From: CAYVQZ01 sp964453435
GTDB taxonomy: Bacteria; Abyssobacteria; SURF-5
NCBI GenBank assembly: GCA_964453435.1
Contig: CAYVQZ010000017.1
Location: 1 to 64,000, forward strand
Direction of reading: 5' to 3'
Length of the DNA stretch: 64,000 nt
In this document: piece after piece, positions 43,930-53,192 of the stretch
How the letters are laid out: the number at the start of each line of letters is the position of its first letter
Numbering within the stretch: the stretch's first letter is position 1
Notes under the pieces: model-generated
What the model was told of the DNA's origin: nothing
The model's database searches: none
Seen by the model: the letters and a program-made list of their open reading frames with translations, nothing else
Position numbers and translations under genes: made by a program

Positions 43930-46221
43930 TCAGGCCGTCGAACGGGAGTGGGTCAGCAGGAGCAGCAAACTGCCAAAGTTGAGCAGCGATGCAAACAGGC
44001 AGGCGAACGGGATACCGAGCACGGGAACCAGGATGGTGGTTGTGAGCATTGCTCCCAGGCAGGAGCCCAACAGGTCGACACCATACGTGAGGCCGGCGGC
44101 TCGGGCAGCGCCGGGCGCCTCCTCGAGCCAGAGCGAGTTGGCCAGCGGAAACTGCAGCCCGCCGACGAATCCGGCCAGGAAGGCCAGCGCCGGAAACGCG
44201 AGCTGCGCCTCGAGCATGAGCAGACGCGTATCGGAAGTGACGCTCCCGCGTGCAAACAGGATGAGCGCCCCGAGAAGGGCCAGAGGATACGCGCAAACAA
44301 GCGCCTGGACGAACATGAACGTTCTGCGTCCCGCCGCGCCACGCGCGATGAACCTGCCGATGAAAGCCGCACCGGATGTGAGCCCCAGCATGAACGCGGT
44401 GACGATGACAGCCACCTTGTAATAAACATAGCCGTAGATCGCCTGGAACCCGAGGAGTGTGACAACCTCGATTGTTATCTCCGCGAAGCCGGTGGTCGCC
44501 ACAGCGACGAGAACCGATTTTCGCCCCCAGGAAATCGGGAACAGGCGCTGGACCGCTATTGTCGCGGCAAACGCGAGCGCTATTGCGGCTACGAACCACA
44601 ATGGACCAATTTTCGAAAAGAAGGTGAGGACACTCCCCGAAATATCCTTGAACTGTTTGCTCCAGAGGACGGCATCATAGTAATAGCATACGGGTTTGAG
44701 GTCCGTGTTCATCCTGCTTTCGGCGGTAGCGAGCGCGCTCTCCAGGCGGGCCTTCCGCTCGTCGGAGAGCCGGTCGGGAAGGTAGTATTCCCTGATGAAC
44801 TGCAGTTGTTCCTTGATTCCTCGTTCATCCAGACGGTCGACGAGGATGTCGCTTTCGAGGGTGAGCATGCCGGGAACATTACACGAAAGGAAGATGTTCG
44901 TCTCGCCCGGCACAACCTTGATTTCGGAAAAGCTCTCTCGGAGGGTCCGGTCGATGCAGCCGAGGAATTGCTGCAGCTCGGGCGAAATATAGTTCTCGGC
45001 GGAGTTGACGCGGAAACAAAGGATGCCGGAAGCGGCCAGCCGGCCCTTGCATTCCCGGAAAAACTCGCGTGTATAGAATCGATTGATCAGGGCGGTGTAT
45101 GGGTCCGGAAGGTTTACCAATATGACGTCGTATGGTTCTCCCGCTTCTTTCAGAAACAACCTGCCGTCAACGATATGAACGGTCACGCGCGGGTCGGAGA
45201 GCGCTTGGGTCGCCTCGGACGGGAAAAACTTTCGGAATATCTTTAATACGACCGGGTCGACCTCGAGGTAGTCGATATGTGCGATGGGATGTCTGAGCGC
45301 CTCCAGCAAAGAGCCATCCATTCCTCCGCCGATGAGAAGCGCCCTCTCCGGCGCGGGATGTTCCAGCAACGCGAAGTGTACGGCCTCTTCGGCGGCAAAG
45401 CGGTTCGGGTAGGAGAACATCAGAAGGCCGTTTTGGTAGAGCGATTTCTGTTCCTGAGTCTCGACAAAAGCAATGTTGCCGTATATGGAATCGTCGGAAT
45501 GGGTGACGTTCAGGTTCCCCCACAGCCATCTCAAAGAGAGCGCGCGGAGCTGGGTCGCGCCTCCGAAGAAGCTCGCCAGAGCGACCGCTATGGTAATCGC
45601 TGAAACAGCGAGGGCGACTCTGCGGAGCCGTCGCTCGAGAAAAAGAGTGGCGGCAGCCGCGCTCAGGTTGAGAACAAGCAACACGGCCGCGGTCTCCGAG
45701 GGATGGAGCGCCCATATGAGAAGGCAGGCGAAGGCTATTCCGCCCGCAGCCGCACCCAGCGCCTCAAACACATAAACGGAACCAATCGAGGCAACCGGAT
45801 GATGTTCTTCCCTCCAGATATGGCAGAAGAGGTCGAACAGGAACCCCAGGAGAAGGCCGACGGGAGCGAGCACAAGGAATGATGAGACAACAATGGGAAT
45901 GTATCCGACGATTTCGCCGGCGGAAGCCCGCTGGAGAAACAATGGAATTGCGCGGACACCCGCGATCGAAGCAGCGCTCACTATTCCCAGAAGGGTTTGC
46001 AGCGCGGCAAGCGCCGAAACATGACTGAAGAAATCGGCGCGCGGCACGATAAGCGCGGCAAGCAGGCTTCCGAGCCCAACCCACAGCAGCCAGCTTCCGA
46101 GCATGATTCCCAGCGAGAGTTCATTGCCGTAAAACACGACGATAAGTTCGCGCATGAGCAGAATCTGGATTACGATCGAGGTAAATCCGAGAGTGATAAA
46201 TAGATGGATGGGCCGCTTCAT
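43930..46221 (-). CDS. Membrane-embedded spermidine-synthase-like fusion protein
   Basis: A 763-residue protein with about seven N-terminal membrane helices (1-220), a cytoplasmic spermidine-synthase-like Rossmann domain (about 235-440), and six or seven C-terminal helices (about 545-755). The cofactor loop is LLIGGGMDGS (Gly298-300), with YLEVDP after it. Where aminopropyltransferases have the catalytic Asp in D-x-x-D-P, this reads VNLPDP, with Asn in the first position. Related fusions are known in many uncultured and delta-type bacteria; their substrate is not established. It stands alone, divergent from ogt. Confidence 0.8.
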   Translation of the reverse strand: MKRPIHLFITLGFTSIVIQILLMRELIVVFYGNELSLGIMLGSWLLWVGLGSLLAALIVPRADFFSHVSALAALQTLLGIVSAASIAGVRAIPLFLQRASAGEIVGYIPIVVSSFLVLAPVGLLLGFLFDLFCHIWREEHHPVASIGSVYVFEALGAAAGGIAFACLLIWALHPSETAAVLLVLNLSAAAATLFLERRLRRVALAVSAITIAVALASFFGGATQLRALSLRWLWGNLNVTHSDDSIYGNIAFVETQEQKSLYQNGLLMFSYPNRFAAEEAVHFALLEHPAPERALLIGGGMDGSLLEALRHPIAHIDYLEVDPVVLKIFRKFFPSEATQALSDPRVTVHIVDGRLFLKEAGEPYDVILVNLPDPYTALINRFYTREFFRECKGRLAASGILCFRVNSAENYISPELQQFLGCIDRTLRESFSEIKVVPGETNIFLSCNVPGMLTLESDILVDRLDERGIKEQLQFIREYYLPDRLSDERKARLESALATAESRMNTDLKPVCYYYDAVLWSKQFKDISGSVLTFFSKIGPLWFVAAIALAFAATIAVQRLFPISWGRKSVLVAVATTGFAEITIEVVTLLGFQAIYGYVYYKVAVIVTAFMLGLTSGAAFIGRFIARGAAGRRTFMFVQALVCAYPLALLGALILFARGSVTSDTRLLMLEAQLAFPALAFLAGFVGGLQFPLANSLWLEEAPGAARAAGLTYGVDLLGSCLGAMLTTTILVPVLGIPFACLFASLLNFGSLLLLLTHSRSTA

Positions 46222-46582
46222 GTCAGGGATTCCCCGAATGCCGGATTGCCGAATAAAGAATGTCGCCCGCAGGAGCGCAAGGCGTCTTGACCGTCGGCTC
46301 TCTCGTTAGGGAGATAATACCACAGGATGCCGAAATTGACACCTGTAAATCGATGTGTTGAACAAAGGTTTAAGATATTCGCCGCGGGACAGAACCACAG
46401 CCCTCAATCATATGAATCGCCTCCTCCGGATTCCTCACTGGCGGTTTCCCGAATTCGCAGCGTGATTGTTGAGCATTCGTCCAAACAAATCGACGCCTGC
46501 CGAAAGGGAAGGATTCTTCTGCGGGTGCGAGTTCATTTGCACGGTTCCCATGGTAAACATCCATCCACCAACCCGGAAGTCC
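46222..46582. other. Divergent intergenic region
   Basis: About 360 bases before the ogt promoter. No gene is supported: the open frame through it merges with ogt but lacks a ribosome site or conserved sequence. Confidence 0.4.
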
Positions 46583-46611
46583 CGTTGACTTGTCGGTCGT
46601 TTTGGTCTAAT
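46583..46611 (+). promoter_or_regulatory. Promoter of the ogt-TPR-ligase group
   Basis: TTGACT (46583-46588) and TAATAT (46606-46611) are 17 bases apart. The predicted start near 46618 lies about 40 bases ahead of the chosen ATG. Confidence 0.6.
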
Positions 46612-46656
46612 ATTTATTCACGCGACTACTGTTTGCCGGGAACGAATCTTACGAGA

Positions 46657-47247
46657 ATGCAAATGAGAACGCAGAGAGCGGCCCCCTCGAGGACAAGGCG
46701 TAACGCCAAGCATCGTGGCCCCTTGCGCTACGGAGTCCTCGAATCGCAGATCGGAAGAATCTGCGTGGCCTTGAACGGCCGCAAGGTCATAGCCGTCGGC
46801 TTTCGGACCCAATCGGAACGCAATTTCCGCACGGAGCTTTCAAAACGAGCCTCGACAGCCGTTTCGCGTTCCGATGAGTCGGTTCAGGACGTCCTCACGG
46901 AGTTGAAGGAATACTTCGAGGGGACGAGGCGACGTTTCAGTTTCTCGGTCGACCTTTTCGGGCTCACCGATTTTCAGAGGACCGTTCTCCAAGAAACAGC
47001 AAAGATTCCTTGGGGCGAAACTCGGACGTATGGTTGGCTGGCAGAGCGTGTCGGCAGTCCGGGGGCCGCACGCGCGGCCGGGCAGGTGATGGCGGCCAAC
47101 CCGGTTCCCATCATTATCCCGTGTCACCGCGTCATCGGTTCAACCGGAAAGCTGTGCGGATTCGGGGGAGGCGCGAAAGACCTCGAAACAAAACGAAAAC
47201 TGCTTGCGCTTGAAGCAGTGACAGTTCGGGAGTTTTCGACAGAGTGA
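46657..47247 (+). CDS. ogt: Methylated-DNA--protein-cysteine methyltransferase
   Basis: A 196-residue DNA repair protein that takes the alkyl group from O6-alkylguanine onto its own cysteine. The alkyl acceptor is Cys156 in IIIPCHRVIGSTG. The helix-turn-helix block LTDFQRTVLQETAKIPWGETRTYGWLAE and the GFGGG end are present. The N-terminal 25 residues are basic and unconserved; an ATG two codons later is equally possible. The start is placed downstream of the promoter at 46583-46611. The stop overlaps the next start (GTGA). Confidence 0.92.
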   Translation: MQMRTQRAAPSRTRRNAKHRGPLRYGVLESQIGRICVALNGRKVIAVGFRTQSERNFRTELSKRASTAVSRSDESVQDVLTELKEYFEGTRRRFSFSVDLFGLTDFQRTVLQETAKIPWGETRTYGWLAERVGSPGAARAAGQVMAANPVPIIIPCHRVIGSTGKLCGFGGGAKDLETKRKLLALEAVTVREFSTE

Positions 47248-48200
47248 CCCGTCGCAAGGTTTATTACATATCTCTGGGCGTATTCCTTCTGCTGATGCTT
47301 GCCATCCCGCTGAGCACGCTCATGTTGCCAAAAGGGAAGTCGTTTTACTATTTGGCCGTGGCTCGGCGGATGCTCCAGGAGGGGAATACCGAGAAAGCCA
47401 TCCAGCAAGCCAGGAAAGCTGTCGAACTGTATCCGGAAAGCATTGTGGCAGCCCGAAACCTGGCTGACCTGTATCTTGCCGCCGGCAAGGACGAGCGGGC
47501 CGAACAAACTATCCAGGAATTGATTGAACGGTTGCCTGATTCACCCCGGGCATACTATGACCTGGGTTTGATCCGATTGCATCGTGGCGACATCGAGGGC
47601 GCCCGCGAGGCGGCGAACAAGGCGAGGACGCTGAACGCCGATTTTCCCGGCAACATGTTTTTGATGGGCGCGATCGCGCTCGAAGAGAAAGACCTGGAGG
47701 CTGCGGAACAGCATCTCTCCAAAGCCGTCGAGATTCAGCCCGAGAACGTGAACGCCCACTTTTTCCTGGGAATCGTTTATCAGAAAAAGGAGGATTACGA
47801 CAAATCGATAGAGCCTTTGAAGCGGGTGGTGGAACTCACGCCCGACTTTGCGCCCGGCCACGCCGCCCTTGCAATGAGCTACTTTCACAAAAATCTCTAC
47901 ACGCTCGCGTTGACGGAATTGAAAACGGCGGTCGACCTCGACCCGTCGGATTACAACTCGATGTATAACATTGCGTGCGTATATTCGCTCAGAGGCAAGA
48001 CGAAGCCGGCCTTGAAGTGGCTGGAACGCGCTATTGACAACGGGTTTCGTGATTTCGAACACATGAGCAAGGACCCCGACCTTGACAACATACGGGACGA
48101 GCCGGGGTACGCCGAGCTCGTTGAACGCGCGACGGCCCCGCAGCCTCAAGAGCTGCCGGAACCGGAATTGGACATACCGATGAGCGGTATTTCCGTCTAA
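47244..48200 (+). CDS. TPR-repeat protein with N-terminal membrane anchor
   Basis: A 318-residue protein: a single hydrophobic helix at about 7-27, then six or so tetratricopeptide repeats (about 35-260), for example AIQQARKAVELYPES, AEQHLSKAVEIQPENVNAHFFLG and SIEPLKRVVELTPDFAPGHAALA. The C terminus is proline/glutamate-rich. The TPR face would be outside the inner membrane and serve as a protein-binding scaffold. The GTG start overlaps the ogt stop by four bases. It ends 11 bases before the acyl-CoA ligase, suggesting a joint transcript. Partner unknown. Confidence 0.82.
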   Translation: MTRRKVYYISLGVFLLLMLAIPLSTLMLPKGKSFYYLAVARRMLQEGNTEKAIQQARKAVELYPESIVAARNLADLYLAAGKDERAEQTIQELIERLPDSPRAYYDLGLIRLHRGDIEGAREAANKARTLNADFPGNMFLMGAIALEEKDLEAAEQHLSKAVEIQPENVNAHFFLGIVYQKKEDYDKSIEPLKRVVELTPDFAPGHAALAMSYFHKNLYTLALTELKTAVDLDPSDYNSMYNIACVYSLRGKTKPALKWLERAIDNGFRDFEHMSKDPDLDNIRDEPGYAELVERATAPQPQELPEPELDIPMSGISV

Positions 48201-48211
48201 CCAGGAGAACG

Positions 48212-49759
48212 ATGTCGATGCTGGAAGTGGAATTCAAGAATTTGCGGGAAATGTTCGAGAGCAGGGCGCAGGAGTTCGGAAACAAGACCTACCTCGCGTT
48301 CTACGACAGAGACATCAGTTTCACAGATTTCGACAAGCAGGTGAACCGATTTACAAATGCCTTGTTGAAGCTCGGAGTGAGCAAGGGCGACATCGTGTGC
48401 GTGTATGCGAACAATTCGCCCGAAGCATTGACCGCCTATTTCGCAGCGGTGAAAATGGGCGCAATCGCCGGTCCGATAAACTGCTGGTGGCAGCCCCCCG
48501 AGATCCAGTACCTCCTGAACGATTCCAAGGCGGTCGCGGCCGTTGTCGAATCGTGCTACCTGTCGAACCTCGAACAGATTCGCGCCGAGTGCGCTCACCT
48601 GAAGACAATCATCGTGATAGGAAACGATTCCAATCCCGAATACACCTCATTTGAAAAGGCGCTTGCGGAACAGAGCGACAGGTTGCCCGAAGCCGACATT
48701 GGTTCCGATGATGAAGCGTTCATTTTTTACACGTCCGGTACGACCGGCAACCCGAAGGGAGTTTTGCTGACTCATTACAACTCGCTCTATGCCATCGCCG
48801 GACTGGAACAGGCATTTGGAATGGAAAAGGGCGAAGAGGTCGCTCTTATCTTTCTCCCGATCTTCCACGTGAACGCCATGTTCTCCTGCATCTCCGGCAT
48901 CAACGGAGGAGTAAAAATCGTGCTGCGGCAGGGATTCTCGGCCTCGGAGTTCTGGGAGGTCGTTGAAAAGCATCGGGTCACATTCTGGAGTGCGGTGCCC
49001 GCGGTGTACAACATCCTCCTGCAAATTCCGGAGACCGCGCAAGGCAGAGACCTGTCATCAGTCAAGTTCGGCATCTGCGGGGCCGCCCCCATGCCGATTG
49101 AGACATTTCGCAAGTTCGAGGAGAGCTTCGGCGTCAAAATCATGGAGGGCTACGGACTGACAGAGGGGACCGTCGCCAGCTCGATCAATCCGATTCACGG
49201 GAAGCGGAAGATCGGCTCCATTGGAAAACCGTTTCCCGGCCAGGAAATGAAGATACTCGATGACGATGACAACGAACTATCTCCCGGAGAAGTCGGGGAA
49301 CTCTGTATCCGGGGCGGCAACGTGATGAAGGGATACCTGCGAAAACCCGAGGCCAACGCCGAAACCCTGCGGAACGGCTGGCTCCACACCGGCGACATGG
49401 CATACATGGACGATGAGGGCTACTTCTTCATTGTCGACCGGAAAAAGGAAATGATTATTCGCGGCGGCGAGAACATTTATCCGAAAGAAATCGACAACCT
49501 GCTGTTTTCGCATCCGAAAATTCTCGAGGCGGCCGTCGTCGGAGTTCCGGACGATATCATGGGCGAGGAGGTCAAGGCATACATTGTTCTGAGGCCGGGA
49601 GAAGAGATGACGGCGGAGGACGTGCGCCGGTTCTGCCGAGAAAACCTGGCCTCCTTCAAGGCGCCGAAATACGTGGAATTTATCGACGAGCTTCCCAAGA
49701 ACATAATCGGCAAAACGCTGAAGAAACATCTGAAAAAGCATGAAAGAGAGAGAAGTTGA
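48212..49759 (+). CDS. AMP-dependent acyl-CoA synthetase/ligase
   Basis: A 515-residue adenylate-forming enzyme activating a carboxylic acid to its CoA thioester via an acyl-AMP. The P-loop-like motif FYTSGTTGNPKG lies near 171-182. Further motifs are GYGLTEGT, GWLHTGDMAYMDDEGYFFIVDRKKEMIIRGGENIYPKEID (A8 hinge) and the catalytic Lys near the end in LPKNIIGKTLKK. It most resembles medium/long-chain fatty-acid or aromatic-acid ligases of the FadD/MenE type. AGGAGAAC precedes the ATG. A compact repeat follows its stop directly. Confidence 0.9.
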   Translation: MSMLEVEFKNLREMFESRAQEFGNKTYLAFYDRDISFTDFDKQVNRFTNALLKLGVSKGDIVCVYANNSPEALTAYFAAVKMGAIAGPINCWWQPPEIQYLLNDSKAVAAVVESCYLSNLEQIRAECAHLKTIIVIGNDSNPEYTSFEKALAEQSDRLPEADIGSDDEAFIFYTSGTTGNPKGVLLTHYNSLYAIAGLEQAFGMEKGEEVALIFLPIFHVNAMFSCISGINGGVKIVLRQGFSASEFWEVVEKHRVTFWSAVPAVYNILLQIPETAQGRDLSSVKFGICGAAPMPIETFRKFEESFGVKIMEGYGLTEGTVASSINPIHGKRKIGSIGKPFPGQEMKILDDDDNELSPGEVGELCIRGGNVMKGYLRKPEANAETLRNGWLHTGDMAYMDDEGYFFIVDRKKEMIIRGGENIYPKEIDNLLFSHPKILEAAVVGVPDDIMGEEVKAYIVLRPGEEMTAEDVRRFCRENLASFKAPKYVEFIDELPKNIIGKTLKKHLKKHERERS

Positions 49760-49837
49760 ATGTGTCCCACGGTTCATGGTAAAGGTTGTTCGCTTCGGGG
49801 ACAGTCCCCCTTCGCTGCGCAATCGTGGGACCATTTC
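49758..49837 (+). repeat. Copy 6: compact 80-bp element with inverted ends
   Basis: The left end GAATGTGTCCCACGGTT (49758-49774) and right end AATCGTGGGACCATTTC (49821-49837) are imperfect inverted repeats. The centre holds GGGGACAGTCCCC. It overlaps the last bases of the ligase stop codon. This is the clearest unit-size copy of the family. Confidence 0.75.
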
Positions 49838-49852
49838 AATTGACGCCAGAGC

Positions 49853-50752
49853 ATGCGGGACCATAGGCCCGAATTGCGGCAACTGAGTCGAACGCGGCGG
49901 ACGATGGTCATGGTCGCGGTCGCCCTTGTTTCGCTTCTCGGGTTCGCCATGATCGGCAAAACCATGCTTGAGGGATTCATCGAACGAAGCTTCGTATTCT
50001 TCCCCGCCAAGCCGGTCCCTTTCACTCCGCGCGAGTGGGGAATGCCCTTCGAAGACGTCTATTTCAGGACTCCGGACAACCTGACGCTCAATGCCTGGCT
50101 CATCAGGGCATCAGCCGATTCTCCGATGGTCATGTGGTTTCACGGAAACGCGGGCAACATCGCCGACCGCCTGGATAACGCCAGACTGCTCTTTGATCGC
50201 GGGCTTTCGCTCTTCATGGTGGATTATCGAGGCTACGGAAAAAGCGAGGGGCGTCCTTCGGAAAAGGGTATCTACCTCGACGGTCACGCCGCCTACGAAC
50301 ACATTGTTTCGCAAGCAGGTGTCGCGCCGGATGGTCTGATCGTGTTCGGGCGCTCGCTCGGTAGCTGCGTGGCGGTGCGCGTTGCGTCAAAGAATCCCTG
50401 CGCAGGCGTGATCCTCGAGTCGGCGTTCACTAACATGGCCGACATGGCGCGGGCCACGCTCCCGCTCCCCGGCCTCGGGATTTTCAAAGACAAGTTCGAC
50501 TGCCTGGGCCGCATCTCGTCTGTTTCCACTCCCATCCTCTTTTTCCATGGGGACAAGGATGAAATCGTGCCTTACAAATTCGGACGCGAGCTTTTCGAGG
50601 CCGCCCGGGGCGATAAGGACTTCTACACAATAAAAGGCGCGCACCACAACGACACCTATATAGTGGGAAGAAAAGAGTACTTCGACAGGTTCGAGCAGTT
50701 TTGTCGCGGAAAAACGGGAAAGGCGAGAGCGGTCACCGGCGAGCGAACATGA
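49853..50752 (+). CDS. Membrane-anchored alpha/beta hydrolase (ABHD13/Bem46-like)
   Basis: A 299-residue serine hydrolase. A hydrophobic anchor lies at about 18-40. The hydrolase domain has the oxyanion WFHGNAGNIADR, then DYRGYGKSEG, the nucleophile elbow GRSLGS, an acid in FHGDKDEIVP and the His in GAHHNDTY. All belong to the Bem46/ABHD13-like group. There is no clear ribosome site at 49853; an internal ATG at 49904 (start of the anchor) is possible. It ends in an ATGA overlap with the dipeptidase gene. Substrate unknown. Confidence 0.82.
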   Translation: MRDHRPELRQLSRTRRTMVMVAVALVSLLGFAMIGKTMLEGFIERSFVFFPAKPVPFTPREWGMPFEDVYFRTPDNLTLNAWLIRASADSPMVMWFHGNAGNIADRLDNARLLFDRGLSLFMVDYRGYGKSEGRPSEKGIYLDGHAAYEHIVSQAGVAPDGLIVFGRSLGSCVAVRVASKNPCAGVILESAFTNMADMARATLPLPGLGIFKDKFDCLGRISSVSTPILFFHGDKDEIVPYKFGRELFEAARGDKDFYTIKGAHHNDTYIVGRKEYFDRFEQFCRGKTGKARAVTGERT

Positions 50753-51753
50753 GAAGACCTTGCGATACGGGCCATGATTCCGAGACATTCATCTGCGACT
50801 CCCACCTCGACACTCTGTCCAAGATGTTGAAGTTCGGCTGGAAGAGATTCTCGGAAATACCCTCCCACTCGCATGTCACCCCTTCGCGCCTGAGGAAGAG
50901 CAAGGTCGGCGTCGCAGTGTTCGCGCTCTTCACCGAGAAGCGCGACCCCTCCTTCCCTCCCTTACAAAGAACCCTCAAAATGATAGACATGGCGCAGGCG
51001 ATGGCAAGCGAGCATTCCGACTGGATGGAACCGGTTGGAGATTATAAGGGCATCACGAAGGCGCGCAGGAGCGGCAGGCTCGCGGTCATCCTCTCAATCG
51101 AGAACGGCATCGCGATCGGCGACGACCTCGCTCTGCTGCGCACTTTCCACAGGCTTGGCGTTCGCTTCATGGGGCTAACCTGGAATCACAGAAACCGGCT
51201 CGGCGACGGCGCGGGAAAGTTTCGGGGCAGGCGCGGGCTCACTCAACTGGGACGCGACACCATTCGCGAAATGGAGCGGCTGGGCATGATTGTCGATGTC
51301 TCCCATCTGAACGAGAGAACATTCTGGCAGGTTGTCGAGTTTGCGGAGCGTCCGGTCGTCGCCACGCATTCAAACGCATTCAGTGTCTGTCCGAGTCCGC
51401 GGAATCTGAAGGATTTGCAGATACGCGCGATTTCGGAGCAAGGCGGGTTCATCGGGCTCAATTTCTGCGAGGGCTTCCTGAACGATTCCGGCGAGGCCAC
51501 CGCGGCCGACGTCATCCGACACGCGATTCACATAGCCGAGGTCGGCGGGATTCAGGTGCTGGCGATCGGCTCAGACTTCGACGGCATCGAGACCACACCC
51601 CGCGGTCTGGAACATATAGGGAAGGTCCCGAAGCTCATTCCCTTGTTCCGGAAAGCGGGCTTCTCACAAGCCGACATAGCATGCGTCACCAACAAGAACT
51701 TCCTCCGCGTCTTCCGGCAGGCGTGCGACAAGAAAGCATCTCCCCATCAATGA
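50749..51753 (+). CDS. Membrane dipeptidase family (peptidase M19)
   Basis: A 334-residue metallopeptidase of the renal dipeptidase family. The zinc-binding DSHLDT near residue 16 is the family start. The bridging Glu lies in SIENG, and later motifs are LTWNHRNRLGDG, VDVSHLNERTFW, ATHSNAFSVCPSPRN and GSDFDGI. It hydrolyses dipeptides and sometimes beta-lactam or lactone bonds. The ATG start overlaps the hydrolase stop, so the two are coupled. There is no signal peptide, so it is likely cytoplasmic. Confidence 0.9.
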   Translation: MRRPCDTGHDSETFICDSHLDTLSKMLKFGWKRFSEIPSHSHVTPSRLRKSKVGVAVFALFTEKRDPSFPPLQRTLKMIDMAQAMASEHSDWMEPVGDYKGITKARRSGRLAVILSIENGIAIGDDLALLRTFHRLGVRFMGLTWNHRNRLGDGAGKFRGRRGLTQLGRDTIREMERLGMIVDVSHLNERTFWQVVEFAERPVVATHSNAFSVCPSPRNLKDLQIRAISEQGGFIGLNFCEGFLNDSGEATAADVIRHAIHIAEVGGIQVLAIGSDFDGIETTPRGLEHIGKVPKLIPLFRKAGFSQADIACVTNKNFLRVFRQACDKKASPHQ

Positions 51754-52231
51754 TTCCGGCGGGATAACAGAATGGCGCTAACCGACGCCGCAAGTTTTTT
51801 CATTCCCGGGACTTTCTTCGATTCGGTTCAAATATTCGGGCAAACGCGTTGGTTGCCACTGTTGGCTTTCTCCGTACTACTCACTCTCAATTTCTGGAAT
51901 TTCTGTCGTGATTTTCGAAAGTTCACACGCACAAATCCTTGTCGTGAAATGGATTCCTGCTTTCGCTAGACTAACAAGAAAAAAAGCTTTCATTTGTGAT
52001 GCGATTCGGTTGCGTTCCTGCCATTGGTATTCCACAAGTCTGGTTGCGGCTGTGCCTCGCCCTGATAATCAGCGAGAACTTGTCCTGAGCATTGCTCGGA
52101 GAAGCTGCGGATGAAAAAAGCTTTTTTCTCTATCCCCGAATTCCCCGCTGTCAAGGCCCGGCGTAATTTCGACGGGAAGCGCAGGACGTTTCCTGAAGCT
52201 CAAACTCGGCGAATTCTGTGTTCGGCATAAC
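51754..52231. other. Intergenic region after the dipeptidase gene
   Basis: About 480 bases with no gene. Two AT-rich patches (near 51970 and 52110) contain AAAAAAGCTTT. A downstream stretch at 51970-52070 resembles sequence at 52988-53070 on the other side of apt. Confidence 0.45.
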
Positions 52232-52750
52232 TCAGAACTGCAAGAGCGCGAAGACTTCGCAGCCCTTGAGTTTCTCTCTTCCGTGCAAATCCAGCAGTTC
52301 GATGAGGAAGTCGAGCCCCTTGATGTTGGCCTTGAAATTGCTCACGAGCTCGACGGTTGCCGCGGCGGTGCCGCCCGTGGCGAGAAGGTCGTCCACTATC
52401 AGCACGTTCTCGCCTGGTTCGATTGCGTCCTTGTGCACCTCGAGGTGGTCGGCGCCGTACTCGAGTTCGTATGTCGCGCTGAAGACGGCGGCGGGCAATT
52501 TTCCCTTCTTACGCACCGGCACGAACCCCGCCCCGAGCAGATATGCCATCGGAGCGCCGAGGATGAAGCCGCGCGATTCCATTCCGAGGACCTTGTCGAT
52601 TCCCTTGTCCTTGTTTCGGTCGACGAGCAGGTCGATAGCTTCGGCGAGCGCTTTGTTGTCCTTCAGGAGCGTTGTGATGTCCCTGAACAGGATGCCCTTT
52701 TTCGGAAAATCGGGGACGCTGCGGATAATCTGTTTCAGTCTCTCACTCAT
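52232..52750 (-). CDS. apt: Adenine phosphoribosyltransferase
   Basis: A 172-residue purine salvage enzyme converting adenine and PRPP to AMP. It shows the start RLKQIIRSVPDFPKKGILFRDITTLL, the ESRGFILGAP segment, and the PRPP motif VLIVDDLLATGGTA. The ATG at 52750 follows GGGAGGAGAG; an upstream ATG in the same frame is not conserved. It is the typical short type-1 apt. Confidence 0.95.
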   Translation of the reverse strand: MSERLKQIIRSVPDFPKKGILFRDITTLLKDNKALAEAIDLLVDRNKDKGIDKVLGMESRGFILGAPMAYLLGAGFVPVRKKGKLPAAVFSATYELEYGADHLEVHKDAIEPGENVLIVDDLLATGGTAAATVELVSNFKANIKGLDFLIELLDLHGREKLKGCEVFALLQF

Positions 52751-53192
52751 CTCTCCTCCCGCTGTTACTAAATATCTCTCGACCACGAATTTGCAGACAC
52801 GAAAGAATACGAATGGCAACGAATGGCGCGAATCGAACTGCACGGATTTGCACTGTTCCCGAGGAGCCGATTTTCAACCACAGCTAGGCCGCCAATTTAC
52901 ACGGATGAAGGCAAAGGACCGGGAACCTCGTCCGATTGGTCTCTATACGCCCTCGGCGCTCAAAGGCATTCTCCGGGGCCCGTTTTCGCGGGAATGAAAG
53001 AAAAAAAGTTTTCATTCGCGCCGCCTGTGTTCAAAAAGTTTGGCTGCGGCTCCGCTGTGCCGTGTTCCCCGTTGTTGAATTGCTTGTCCCGGCGCACGGC
53101 CGCGCGCCCCTGCAAAAAACATGAAGCCAGTATTTCTTGTATCTGGCAGATAAGAAAAAATCCGCCTGACTCCGTGGTTAAAGGAAATAGCC
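52751..53192. other. Intergenic region upstream of apt
   Basis: About 440 bases with no gene. It includes GAATGAAA...TTTCATTC (52991-53017), a weak inverted repeat around an A-run, and a stretch similar to 51970-52070. Confidence 0.4.
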
